64,000 nucleotides of DNA from Ruminococcus sp. FMBCY1 (GTDB lineage Bacteria; Bacillota; Clostridia; Oscillospirales; Acutalibacteraceae): the NCBI RefSeq assembly GCF_023921805.1, contig NZ_CP074197.1:434001-498000 (forward strand), given 5' to 3'. Made by a program: the position numbers and the translations under genes. The notes below the pieces were generated by a model. The model did not search any database and was not told where the DNA came from. It saw only the letters and a list, made by a program, of their open reading frames with translations. Positions 42,795-50,988 of this stretch are shown piece after piece (within the stretch, counting starts at the first letter, position 1; each line of letters begins with the position of its first letter).

Positions 42795-43121
42795 ATGGAA
42801 AAAAATATTGATTTTGATAAATTTTTTGTGAAATCAGATTTAATTCCTGCAATTATTCAGGAAAAATCAACAGGCGAAGTGCTTATGCTTGCCTATATGA
42901 ATAAAGAGAGTATGAAAAAGACCTTTGAAACAGGCTACACATGGTTTTGGTCAAGAAGCCGTCAGGAGCTTTGGAACAAGGGCGCTACATCGGGACATCT
43001 TCAAAAAGTAATTGAAATTTTCGGAGATTGCGATGACGATACTTTGCTTATTACGGTTGAGCAGACAGGCGCAGCTTGTCACACGGGCAATCATTCCTGT
43101 TTTTATACACAATTAAAATAA
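42795..43121 (+). CDS. hisI: Phosphoribosyl-AMP cyclohydrolase
   Basis: A 108-residue monofunctional cyclohydrolase opening the adenine ring of PR-AMP. Visible are [40 protein letters not shown], the metal ligands in DCDDDTLLI, and the zinc cysteines in [13 protein letters not shown] chose ATG 42795; the longer frame from 42762 overlaps hisA. AAGGAAAAC is the ribosome site. Confidence 0.95.
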   Translation: MEKNIDFDKFFVKSDLIPAIIQEKSTGEVLMLAYMNKESMKKTFETGYTWFWSRSRQELWNKGATSGHLQKVIEIFGDCDDDTLLITVEQTGAACHTGNHSCFYTQLK

Positions 43122-43141
43122 TATATAAAGGGTGAATACAA

Positions 43142-43474
43142 GTGAACGAGAATGAAATTCTTTCAGCACTTTATCAGACAGTTGTAAACAGACGAGATAA
43201 TCCAAAGGAAGGTTCATATACTTGTTACCTGCTTGACAAGGGAATTGACAAAATTCTCAAAAAAGTAGGCGAGGAGTGCAGTGAAACAATTATTGCCGCA
43301 AAGAACGGCGACAACAGCGAAACTGTTTATGAGATTGCAGACCTTATTTATCATCTTACGGTTATGATGGTTCAGCAGAACATCCCTCTTGAAGATGTGC
43401 TTGCAGAGCTTGACAAGCGCAGCGAAAAGACAGGTAACTTAAAGAAGTTCCATACTGTTGATAAAAATTCCTGA
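43142..43474 (+). CDS. hisE: Phosphoribosyl-ATP pyrophosphatase
   Basis: A 110-residue all-helical pyrophosphohydrolase for the second step of histidine synthesis. The MazG-like acidic motif is clear: KKVGEECSETIIAAKNGD followed by EIADLIYHLTVMM. It starts at GTG 43142, behind AAAGGGTG. It is separate from hisI, whereas many bacteria have a fused hisIE. It ends the cluster; a hairpin follows. Confidence 0.95.
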   Translation: MNENEILSALYQTVVNRRDNPKEGSYTCYLLDKGIDKILKKVGEECSETIIAAKNGDNSETVYEIADLIYHLTVMMVQQNIPLEDVLAELDKRSEKTGNLKKFHTVDKNS

Positions 43475-43510
43475 TAAAACAAAAACCCTATGGCAAATGT
43501 CATAGGGTTT
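43475..43510 (-). terminator. Convergent terminator between hisE and the HPr-like gene
   Basis: AAACCCTATG (43483-43492) pairs with CATAGGGTTT (43501-43510). The T-rich tail (TTTTTGTTTT) is on the minus strand, so it serves mainly the HPr-like gene but also lies at the end of the his operon. Confidence 0.65.
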
Positions 43511-43529
43511 AAAAATGCGTAAATTTTAT

Positions 43530-43766
43530 TTATGCGGCAACCATATATTTTGAAAGCGCATTTGTAAAGCTTTCTGTCGGCTCGGAGCTTAAAACAAGCT
43601 CAACAGGCTTGTTAATATCTAACGAGAAAAATCCCATAATAGAGTGTCCGTCAATGGCGACATCGCCGTTTTTTATCATTATAGTTTCGTGGGGAAATTT
43701 TGTGAAAATTTCAAATACATCCATAATTTCTTTTTGACTTGTAATTGTAATCGGAATATTAAACAT
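43530..43766 (-). CDS. HPr-like protein lacking the phosphorylatable His motif
   Basis: A 78-residue protein with the HPr fold pattern. The segment around HPr Ser-46 is kept (IDGHSIMGFFSLDINKPVEL), and the end resembles the last HPr helix (FTNALSKYM). The usual active-site stretch (GxHARPA around His-15) is replaced by SQKEIMDVFEIF with no His, so it should not accept phosphate from enzyme I. It may be a Crh-like regulatory paralogue; the Ser site could still be a kinase target. It has its own promoter and terminator. Start ATG 43766 follows GAGGTGATATAAG. Confidence 0.8.
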   Translation of the reverse strand: MFNIPITITSQKEIMDVFEIFTKFPHETIMIKNGDVAIDGHSIMGFFSLDINKPVELVLSSEPTESFTNALSKYMVAA

Positions 43767-43799
43767 CTTATATCACCTCGTTAAAATAATAACAGCACT

Positions 43800-43828
43800 A
43801 TAATACCATTTTTTTGACATTTATTCAA
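43800..43828 (-). promoter_or_regulatory. Promoter of the HPr-like gene
   Basis: On the minus strand TTGAAT, a 17-base spacer and TATTAT, about 35 bases upstream of the start codon. Confidence 0.6.
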
Positions 43829-43886
43829 TAACAAAATAAGCAATATTTTAAAATCCACATATTATACGAAAAAAAGGAAAATCAGT

Positions 43887-45179
43887 ATGAATTTTAATAT
43901 AATTACCCTCGGTTGTAAAGTAAACCAGTATGAATCACAGGCAATGCGTGAGGATCTTCTGAAAAACGGATTTGAACTTGCCAAGCCAAACACACCTGCC
44001 GATATTACTGTTGTAAACAGCTGCACCGTAACTTCGGTAAGCGACGCTAAAAACCGTAAACTTATCAATAAAATCCGCAGAGAAAATCCTGACGGAATTA
44101 TTGTGCTTACAGGCTGTATGCCGCAGGCTTTTCCCGACAGACAGGAAAATTTTGAGAATTGCGACATAGTGCTCGGAAACGCAAAAAGAGCGGAGCTTGT
44201 TCCCGCAATTTACGAATATATTGAAAACCATATGAAAAATGTTTTTATATCACCGCACCCTGTAAAAAACGAGAAATTTGAAGATTTATCCATATCTTCT
44301 CTCGGCGAGCATACAAGAGCATTTATAAAAATCGAGGACGGCTGTAACCGCTTCTGCTCATACTGCATTATTCCTTTTGCGAGAGGCAGAGTTCGTTCAA
44401 AGAGCATAGAGGCGCTTAAAGCCGAAGTGGAAAAAATCGCAAACAACGGTTATCTTGAGGTTGTGCTTGTAGGTATCAATCTTTCCGCATACGGTCAGGA
44501 CGAGGGACTTAACCTTGCCGATGCCGTAGAATGTGTGTGCGCACAAGAGGGAATTGAGCGTGTCAGACTTGGTTCTGTTGAGCCGGAGCAAATGGACGAA
44601 CCGATGATAAAAAGGCTTGCCGCTCAACCTAAGTTTTGCCCACAGTTCCACCTTTCACTTCAGAGCGGCTGCGACAACACATTAAAAGCAATGAACAGAC
44701 ATTACGATACCGCCGAGTACAGCAAGATTGTATCTAACATCAGAAAGACATTTGACAATTCTTCAATAACAACCGATGTTATGGTAGGTTTTGCAGGCGA
44801 AACCGAAGATGACTTTAAAGATTCTATGGATTTTGTAAAGCAGACAGGTTTTGCAAAGGTTCATGTATTCCCATATTCAAGACGAAAAGGCACTGTTGCC
44901 GATAAAGCGCCAAATCAGATTGCGCCTCATATCAAGGAACAGAGAGCCAAAGAAATGGGCGAGCTTGTAGCAAAATCAAGAGCCGAATTTTTGAAAACTC
45001 AGGTCGGAATGACCGAGTCGGTACTCATAGAGCGCCTGCGCCACGGCTATCTTGAGGGTTACACAAAAAACTACACACCTGTTCATATTATATCCGACGA
45101 CGAAAACCTTTGCGGTCAGATTGTGAATGTTAAAATTACATCTGCCGAAGATGATTACTGTATGGGTACTGTTGTTTGA
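43887..45179 (+). CDS. mtaB: tRNA t6A37 methylthiotransferase
   Basis: A 430-residue radical SAM enzyme that converts t6A37 to ms2t6A37 in tRNAs reading ANN codons. The N-terminal UPF0004 domain starts IITLGCKVNQYESQAM, with further cluster cysteines in VNSCTVTSVSD and TGCMPQ. The radical SAM motif is CNRFCSYC near residue 153, and a TRAM domain ends the protein. The N-terminal GCKVNQ favours MtaB over MiaB (GCQMN) and RimO. AAAAAAAGGAAAA is the ribosome site. Its 3' end overlaps the convergent hydrolase gene by 25 bases. Confidence 0.93.
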   Translation: MNFNIITLGCKVNQYESQAMREDLLKNGFELAKPNTPADITVVNSCTVTSVSDAKNRKLINKIRRENPDGIIVLTGCMPQAFPDRQENFENCDIVLGNAKRAELVPAIYEYIENHMKNVFISPHPVKNEKFEDLSISSLGEHTRAFIKIEDGCNRFCSYCIIPFARGRVRSKSIEALKAEVEKIANNGYLEVVLVGINLSAYGQDEGLNLADAVECVCAQEGIERVRLGSVEPEQMDEPMIKRLAAQPKFCPQFHLSLQSGCDNTLKAMNRHYDTAEYSKIVSNIRKTFDNSSITTDVMVGFAGETEDDFKDSMDFVKQTGFAKVHVFPYSRRKGTVADKAPNQIAPHIKEQRAKEMGELVAKSRAEFLKTQVGMTESVLIERLRHGYLEGYTKNYTPVHIISDDENLCGQIVNVKITSAEDDYCMGTVV

Positions 45180-46429
45180 TTTTCGGCATCTAAATTATTG
45201 CTCATAGCCTTTGTAAGATTAGCAATCTCCGTACTTGCGTTTTCGTCTTTAAGTGCGGAGTATGAGTAGAGCATAATTCCGCTGACTTTTTCCTTATTAA
45301 CAGCTATTTTATATTCGTCGGCAAGAATATTGTTGCTGTAAACCCAAGTGCCCTCGTCGGCATCGCTGTTTGCTTTATAGCCCGCCAATCCGACATATAG
45401 TTTTACCGATTTATTAATATCAAGATTAGACCATGCGGTGAGTGAATCTTCAAATGTCAATGCGGGATTGTCAAGGCTGTAATAAAGCTGTGGGCAGATA
45501 TAGTCCACAAAACCTTTGCAGATACACCATGTTTTTACATCGGCGTAAATCTGTGCATTGTTGTCGATATTTCCCTGCGGGGAAATGCCGAATTCCACAT
45601 CATCACTGATTTTATGAATTGCTCTGTAAGTATCACAAATCAGTGTGTTTACATTGGCAATTCGCCAGTTATCCACCGACATACAGTTCATTGCACCCAC
45701 AGTGTCCACATATTCGGCATATTCCGTATCGTCAAAATCACTGTCTTGCGTGGGATAAAAATAATCGTCAAATTGTATTCCGTCAACATCATAATTCCTT
45801 ACAATTTCGGTTACACCGTCGATTATAAGGTTTCGTGCCATTTTGTTTGCTGGATTTAAAAAAATTCCGTTTTCGGTTTCTTCGCCTATTTCGTTGTCAA
45901 TCACATACGGATTGGTTTCACTCAAGGCTTGCGGAGTGCTGTCTGTGCTGATTCTGTATGGGTTCACCCATGCGTGAATATCAAGGTCAAGCTGCGAACA
46001 GACCTCGCACATTACCTCAAGTGCATCATAACCCGGATTTACTCCCTGTTCGCCGCTCAAAATGTGCGAATACGGGAAAAACTTTGAATCGTACAGTGCG
46101 TCACAAAACGGACGGACTTGTACTATAAGCGTGTTAAATCCTGCATTCTTGCTGTTGATTGCTATATTTTTAAATTTTTCTCTGAATGAGGCTTCACTTT
46201 TGTCCGTTTCGTTCTGCATATCAAGTTCTATGTAAGAAACCCACACGCCACGCATTTCTTTTTCGGCTTTTTTTGGCTGCTCATCGACTGCACTGTCGAT
46301 TGTGGCAGTGTCAACCGTTGCGGTTGAGGTTGGTTTTACTTCGTTTTTCACCGAGTACGCTCGTGCCACGAGGGCGGTTATCAGCAGAACGGCAGATACA
46401 ATTACAGGTGCAAGTTTTTTTACAGACAT
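45155..46429 (-). CDS. Family 10-like glycoside hydrolase (GHL10/DUF187), membrane-anchored or secreted
   Basis: A 424-residue protein with an uncleaved or lipid-free N-terminal hydrophobic segment (residues 4-24), a Thr/Ala-rich linker, then a (beta/alpha)8 hydrolase-like domain: MRGVWVSYIEL, FNTLIVQVRPFCDALYDSKFFP, DLDIHAWVNPYRI, VDGIQFDDYFYP and GISPQGN. These are GHL10 hallmarks; members are thought to act on peptidoglycan or other glycans. GGAAGGATT precedes the ATG. It converges on mtaB with a 25-base overlap, so the two 3' ends are complementary. Confidence 0.88.
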   Translation of the reverse strand: MSVKKLAPVIVSAVLLITALVARAYSVKNEVKPTSTATVDTATIDSAVDEQPKKAEKEMRGVWVSYIELDMQNETDKSEASFREKFKNIAINSKNAGFNTLIVQVRPFCDALYDSKFFPYSHILSGEQGVNPGYDALEVMCEVCSQLDLDIHAWVNPYRISTDSTPQALSETNPYVIDNEIGEETENGIFLNPANKMARNLIIDGVTEIVRNYDVDGIQFDDYFYPTQDSDFDDTEYAEYVDTVGAMNCMSVDNWRIANVNTLICDTYRAIHKISDDVEFGISPQGNIDNNAQIYADVKTWCICKGFVDYICPQLYYSLDNPALTFEDSLTAWSNLDINKSVKLYVGLAGYKANSDADEGTWVYSNNILADEYKIAVNKEKVSGIMLYSYSALKDENASTEIANLTKAMSNNLDAENQTTVPIQ

Positions 46430-46455
46430 CTAAATCCTTCCTTTTGAGGTGTAAT

Positions 46456-46740
46456 ATGGAAATTTATTCACAATTGTTACTGATTTATCTTGTACTGATA
46501 AACCTTGTATCAATCATTGTAACAATATCAGATAAAGTAAAAGCAATTAAAAGAAAGTGGAGAATTCCCGAAAGCACCTTGCTTTTGCTTTCGGCGCTCG
46601 GCGGCAGTGTGTCTATGTATATAACTATGCTGATTATCCGCCACAAAACCAAACATCCGAAATTTATGATTGGTATTCCTGTAATTTTTGCACTTCAATG
46701 TATTTTAGTATTTCTGATATGGAGATATATTTATGTCTGA
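46456..46740 (+). CDS. DUF1294-like small membrane protein
   Basis: A 94-residue membrane protein with three hydrophobic segments (residues about 5-25, 42-60 and 72-92) and a basic loop RKWRIPESTLLLLSALGGSVSMY, the signature of DUF1294. I chose ATG 46456, with GAGGTG 6 bases upstream; the same frame is open for 270 bases upstream but there overlaps the opposite-strand hydrolase gene. Its end overlaps the RluA gene by 8 bases (ATGTCTGA), so translation is likely coupled. Function unknown. Confidence 0.8.
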   Translation: MEIYSQLLLIYLVLINLVSIIVTISDKVKAIKRKWRIPESTLLLLSALGGSVSMYITMLIIRHKTKHPKFMIGIPVIFALQCILVFLIWRYIYV

Positions 46741-47632
46741 TAAGCTGATTTTTACCGTTCCAACCGAATATAACGGGGTGAATGCCCTTAGCTTTCTGCG
46801 CTCGTTCTGCGGACTTTCATCAAGAATGATAACACGATTAAAGCGTGAAAAAGACGGTATTTTGATGGACGGAAAAATTTTGCGTACGATAGATACTGTG
46901 TCGGCAGGAAAAACTGTAGAAATCAGTCTGCCCGATGAAAAAATCGGTATTGAGCCTGTCGAGGGCGAGCTTGACATTTTGTACGAAGACGACTATATTT
47001 TAATTGTAAACAAGCCGTATTCAATGCCTGTTCACCCTGTAAAACAGCACCAAAGCGACACGCTTGCCAATCTTGTGGCATTTTATGCGCAGAGCAAAGG
47101 TAAGGAGTTCACTTTTCGTGCAATCAACAGGCTCGACAAGGATACTTCCGGTATAGTTTTTATTGCCAAAGACCGATACACGGCAAATGCTGTAAAATTT
47201 GCTCTTAATAAAACATATATTGCAGTCTGCTCGGGAATTATAAATGAAAACGGCACTGTAAATGCACCGATTGCGTTAAAAAAAGACTCCAAAATGGTGC
47301 GAGAGGTCACATCAGACGGCGCACCGTCCGTTACGCATTACAAAGTCCTTGTAAAGGGCGAAGACTGCACGCTGGTAAGTCTTGTGCTTGAAACAGGCAG
47401 AACGCATCAGATTCGCTGCCATATGGCATACCTCGGTCATCCGCTTGAGGGCGATGATTTGTACGGAGGCAGACTTGATAAAATTCAAAGGCAGGCTTTG
47501 CACTGCGGTAAACTTGATTTTGTGCACCCGATAACAAAACAGCTGATTACTGTCACTGCGCCGATTCCCGATGATATGAAAAATATTTCTCGGGAAATAA
47601 ATGCCGCTCTCAAAAACAACATTGTTTTATAA
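46733..47632 (+). CDS. RluA-family pseudouridine synthase
   Basis: A 299-residue RNA pseudouridine synthase. The N-terminus has an S4-like region (SSRMITRLKREKDGILMDGKIL). The catalytic Asp is in FRAINRLDKDTSGIVFIAKD near residue 135. The RluA-type C-terminal motif is LVLETGRTHQIRCHMAYLGHPLEGDDLYG. It could modify 23S rRNA or tRNA; the subfamily cannot be named from sequence alone. GGAGATATATTT precedes the ATG. The stop overlaps the next, opposite-strand small gene by 6 bases. Confidence 0.92.
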   Translation: MSDKLIFTVPTEYNGVNALSFLRSFCGLSSRMITRLKREKDGILMDGKILRTIDTVSAGKTVEISLPDEKIGIEPVEGELDILYEDDYILIVNKPYSMPVHPVKQHQSDTLANLVAFYAQSKGKEFTFRAINRLDKDTSGIVFIAKDRYTANAVKFALNKTYIAVCSGIINENGTVNAPIALKKDSKMVREVTSDGAPSVTHYKVLVKGEDCTLVSLVLETGRTHQIRCHMAYLGHPLEGDDLYGGRLDKIQRQALHCGKLDFVHPITKQLITVTAPIPDDMKNISREINAALKNNIVL

Positions 47633-47839
47633 AGTGTCCGCATCGGTCGGCAGGTAGTTGTAAACTTCTTTGTATGACTCAAGCTGTGCCTCGTTTTCGG
47701 GCTTGCTCGGAATTAGCCCTGTGCAGTCGTAGGTTGAATAAGCGTTCGCCATTTGGTCAAGGCAACGCTCAAGATTTTTATTTGCGTTTGCAAATTCATT
47801 TTCTTTTGCCGCATTGTTTGTTTTATTTTTACTTTTCAT
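47627..47839 (-). CDS. Small acidic hypothetical protein
   Basis: A 70-residue soluble protein, lysine- and asparagine-rich at the start (KSKNKTNNAAKENEFANANKN) and with two Cys residues (ERCLDQ, YDCTGL) and several Pro. GGGGTGAT lies 5 bases before ATG 47839, a strong ribosome site, which is the main reason to believe it. No family is recognised. In a spore former such Asn/Lys-rich small proteins are sometimes spore components; no sporulation promoter was clearly visible. Confidence 0.6.
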   Translation of the reverse strand: MKSKNKTNNAAKENEFANANKNLERCLDQMANAYSTYDCTGLIPSKPENEAQLESYKEVYNYLPTDADTL

Positions 47840-48076
47840 AAAATCACCCCATAGTTATTATTTTACGCAATGCCGTAATAATTCGGTGATATTTTTAATC
47901 TTGTCGGTGAAATGTCGCAAAGCGGCAAAAGGTTAGCCGTTTACGCAGAAAAAACTGTAAGTGCTAATTATATATATAAACCATAATATCTAAAAACATA
48001 ACCTGTGTGAACAAGTATTTACACGATGCTTTACACACAGCTTTTCTTAAAAGGAAAGTTAGCTAAAACTAACTTA

Positions 48077-48199
48077 ATGAAAATAACTTTAAAAGAAGTT
48101 AAGAAAATGATTAAAATTACAAATTTATCGGAAAACGAGTTTAAGAAGATTGGCTTGGCTTATGCTGTGTTTACCCGACCGATGATTGCTAAGTTATAA
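48077..48199 (+). CDS. Possible 40-residue ORF or gene remnant
   Basis: ATG 48077 to TAA 48199 encodes a basic peptide starting MKITLKEVKKMIKITNLSEN and ending RPMIAKL. A second in-frame ATG is at 48107. GGAAAG (48053-48058) is too far upstream to be a normal ribosome site and lies within hairpins. It could be a leader peptide, a small protein or the decayed start of a lost gene. Confidence 0.25.
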   Translation: MKITLKEVKKMIKITNLSENEFKKIGLAYAVFTRPMIAKL

Positions 48200-48215
48200 A
48201 AATACAATTGGATAA

Positions 48216-48244
48216 TTTACAACTTGCGTTTGCTGTGATATAAT
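48216..48244 (+). promoter_or_regulatory. Promoter of the TetM-like GTPase gene
   Basis: TTTACA (48216-48221), a 17-base spacer and TATAAT (48239-48244), about 45 bases before the ATG. Confidence 0.65.
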
Positions 48245-48289
48245 TTTATTAATTGATTTTTGTATTATTTTGCAGGGTACGGTGATAAA

Positions 48290-50872
48290 ATGAAGAAAAT
48301 CGCAGTCGGAATACTTGCTCATGTTGACTCGGGAAAAACCACGCTTTCAGAGGCGCTTATGTACTGTTCGGGCAATATTACAAAGCTTGGCAGAGTTGAC
48401 CACAGGGATTCTTTTCTCGACACATTTTCGCTTGAGCGTGACAGAGGCATTACCATATTTTCAAAACAGGCTGTAATGAAGTACAACGATACCGAATTTA
48501 CTCTGCTTGACACCCCGGGGCATATTGATTTTTCGGCCGAGGCGGAGCGCACCTTGCAGGTTCTCGATTATGCAATTCTTGTAATCAGCGGTACAAACGG
48601 TGTGCAAAGTCACACTGCAACACTCTGGAAACTCCTTAAAAGATACAATGTGCCGTGTTTTATTTTTGTAAATAAAATGGATCTTGACGGTGCGGATAAA
48701 CTTGCGGTTATGGCACAGCTTAGAACAAATCTTGATGAAAACTGCATTGATTTCACATACCGAAATACAGATGCTTTTCGTGAGAGCGTTGCTGTATGTG
48801 ACGACAAAATTCTCGAGAAATTTTACGAAACCGACAGCGTTGAAAATTCGGATATTGTAAGAGCGATTAAACAGCGCAAAATTTTTCCGTGTATGTTCGG
48901 TTCGGCACTGAAGCTTGACGGCGTGCGTGAATTTATAGATTGCTTTGACTTATATACACAAATGCCCGATTATCCCGATGAATTCGGTGCGAAAGTCTTT
49001 AAAATCGCAGAGGATAATCAGGGCAACAGACTTACTTTTTTAAAAGTGACGGGCGGAAGTTTAAAGGTGCGTGAAGTGCTTAAGAGCGACAAAAATGTCA
49101 ATGCCGAAAAAGTGAACCGAATCAGAGTGTATTCGGGAGAGAAATTCACTGCGATTGACGAGGCGGCGGCAGGTACTGTCTGCGCAGTAACAGGCATTAC
49201 CTTTGCAAAACCCGGTGACGGGCTCGGTGCACAAGCGGATTCCGATTTGCCAATGCTTGAGCCTGTTCTCACTTATCGTGTCGACCTTTTGGACGGAACA
49301 GACCCACACACTGCCCTTACAAAACTTAAGATTATAGAGAATGAAGACCCACAGCTTAATGTGGTTTGGAACAGCCGACTTGCGGAAATTCATATTCAGC
49401 TTATGGGCGAAATTCAGCTTGAAGTGCTCAAAAGTATAATTTACGAACGCTTTGGTATGAAGGTTGAATTCAGCACAGGCAGTATTATTTATAAAGAAAC
49501 CGTTGAAAATACCGTTGAGGGAGTAGGCCATTTTGAACCGCTCAAGCACTATGCGGAGGTTCATCTGCTTATAAAACCGCTTAAGCGTGGCAGTGGAATT
49601 ATCATAAATTCACGCTGTAAAGAAGATTTGCTTGACCGTAATTGGCAAAGGCTTATTCTTACTCATCTGCACGAAAAAACGCACATCGGAGTGTTGACAG
49701 GTTCACCGATTACTGATGTTGAAATTACGCTTGTATCGGGCAAAGCGCACGCAAAGCATACCGAGGGCGGAGATTTCAGACAGGCAACTTACAGAGCTGT
49801 AAGACAAGGCTTGCGCTCGGCAAAATGCGTTTTGCTTGAACCTGTTTATGAATTTACGCTTGAAGTTCCCAATGAAAATATCGGCAGGGCAATGACGGAT
49901 ATTCAGCGTATGAACGGTACATTTTCATCACCGGAAAGCAGGGGAGATGTTACGGTTTTGAGCGGCACCTGCCCTGTTTCGGAAATGGGAAGTTACACAA
50001 AAGAGGTTATGCAATACACTCACGGCAAGGGCAAACTTGCGTGTATTTTAAAGGGATATGAGCCGTGTCTCAATGCAGAAGAAGTTATTGAAGGTATCGG
50101 TTATGACTGCGATGCCGACTTGGAAAATCCCTGCGGCTCTGTCTTTTGCTCGCACGGTGCAGGTTACAATGTGCCGTGGAATGAAGTTGCACAGCATATG
50201 CATTTGCCGAGTATTCTTGAACCCGTTAAGGAGGACAGCGTAAGTACAAACAGAAAAAACGCCTTTGAAAAATGCAAAAATCAGGACGATGTTTTTGCTC
50301 TTGACAAAGAACTTATGCAAATTTTTGAACAGACTTACGGCCCAATTACTCATAAAAAAGCACCCGAAAAGCGAAAGGTTACTGCGGTTTCCGCAATAGA
50401 TAAGGCGGCCGAAAAATTAATGAAAAATCCGCAGTACAACGGCACGGAATATTTGCTTGTAGACGGATACAATGTGATTTTTGCCTGGGAACACCTCAAA
50501 GAATTGACGGAACGCAGTCTTGACGGTGCAAGGCAGGTGCTTATAAATATTCTTTGCAATTATCAGGGATACAGCAAGTGCAATCTCATTCTCGTATTTG
50601 ATGCTTACCGTGTAAAAGGGCAGTACAGAGAAGTGGAAACCGTGAACGGAATCAGCATTGTTTACACCAAAGAGGCGGAAACGGCTGATATGTACATAGA
50701 GAAAGTATCGCATAAACTTGCGAAAAACAACAGAGTGCGTGTTGTCACTTCTGATGCACTTGAGCAAATGATAATTCTCGGAAACGGCGCATTGCGTGTA
50801 TCCTCACTCGCTTTTCTTAAAGAAGTAAGACAGGCGGAAGAAGAAATCAGAAATATTATAAATAACGATTAA
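48290..50872 (+). CDS. TetM/TetO-like ribosomal GTPase fused to a YacP/Rae1-like NYN nuclease domain
   Basis: An 860-residue fusion. Residues 1 to about 640 match the EF-G-like ribosome protection class: G1 GILAHVDSGKTTLSEAL, DRGITIFSKQA, G3 LLDTPGHIDF, G4 FVNKMDLDGAD, then domains II-V. From residue about 717 follows an NYN/YacP domain: EYLLVDGYNVIFAWEHL, LILVFDAYRVKG, KEAETADMYIEK and VVTSDALEQ, keeping the acidic residues expected for a PIN-type nuclease. YacP (Rae1) of Bacillus subtilis is an endonuclease that cuts mRNA in the ribosomal A site. I chose ATG 48290 over a longer frame from 48260. Confidence 0.9.
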   Translation: MKKIAVGILAHVDSGKTTLSEALMYCSGNITKLGRVDHRDSFLDTFSLERDRGITIFSKQAVMKYNDTEFTLLDTPGHIDFSAEAERTLQVLDYAILVISGTNGVQSHTATLWKLLKRYNVPCFIFVNKMDLDGADKLAVMAQLRTNLDENCIDFTYRNTDAFRESVAVCDDKILEKFYETDSVENSDIVRAIKQRKIFPCMFGSALKLDGVREFIDCFDLYTQMPDYPDEFGAKVFKIAEDNQGNRLTFLKVTGGSLKVREVLKSDKNVNAEKVNRIRVYSGEKFTAIDEAAAGTVCAVTGITFAKPGDGLGAQADSDLPMLEPVLTYRVDLLDGTDPHTALTKLKIIENEDPQLNVVWNSRLAEIHIQLMGEIQLEVLKSIIYERFGMKVEFSTGSIIYKETVENTVEGVGHFEPLKHYAEVHLLIKPLKRGSGIIINSRCKEDLLDRNWQRLILTHLHEKTHIGVLTGSPITDVEITLVSGKAHAKHTEGGDFRQATYRAVRQGLRSAKCVLLEPVYEFTLEVPNENIGRAMTDIQRMNGTFSSPESRGDVTVLSGTCPVSEMGSYTKEVMQYTHGKGKLACILKGYEPCLNAEEVIEGIGYDCDADLENPCGSVFCSHGAGYNVPWNEVAQHMHLPSILEPVKEDSVSTNRKNAFEKCKNQDDVFALDKELMQIFEQTYGPITHKKAPEKRKVTAVSAIDKAAEKLMKNPQYNGTEYLLVDGYNVIFAWEHLKELTERSLDGARQVLINILCNYQGYSKCNLILVFDAYRVKGQYREVETVNGISIVYTKEAETADMYIEKVSHKLAKNNRVRVVTSDALEQMIILGNGALRVSSLAFLKEVRQAEEEIRNIINND

Positions 50873-50877
50873 ACTAA

Positions 50878-50910
50878 AGTTGGCAGAATACAATCTGTCG
50901 GCTTTTGCTT
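50878..50910 (+). terminator. Terminator after the TetM-like gene
   Basis: AGTTGGCAGA (50878-50887) pairs with TCTGTCGGCT (50894-50903) using three G-T pairs, followed by TTTTGCTTTG, the same tail as at 16562. Confidence 0.65.
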
Positions 50911-50919
50911 TGTGAAGTA

Positions 50920-50948
50920 TTGACAAATATAAATACTGATAATATAAT
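50920..50948 (+). promoter_or_regulatory. Consensus promoter of the GH32 gene
   Basis: TTGACA (50920-50925), a 17-base spacer and TATAAT (50943-50948): a perfect sigma-A match. Confidence 0.8.
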
Positions 50949-50988
50949 TAAATTGTTATTAATATTACTGATTTTTCAAGGTGATAAA

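Larger units (their letters stand above)
47840..48289. other. 450-base structured intergenic region
   Basis: Between the small minus-strand gene and the TetM-like gene. It contains three adjacent hairpins (48003-48040, 48041-48058 and 48056-48075), a possible 40-residue ORF at 48077-48199 and the promoter of the next gene at 48216-48244. The left part (47870-47995) shows AAACCATAA at 47978, also seen near uvrA, and no clear coding frame. Confidence 0.5.

Noticed and set aside
46186..46455. N-terminal extension of the DUF1294-like protein
   Set aside because: The extension lies opposite the GHL10-type hydrolase gene, is Arg/Leu/Gln-rich as antisense frames are, and ATG 46456 has GAGGTG.
48610..49564. 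Minus-strand ORFs inside the TetM-like gene
   Set aside because: They are shadow frames of a clearly conserved gene, without ribosome sites or promoters.
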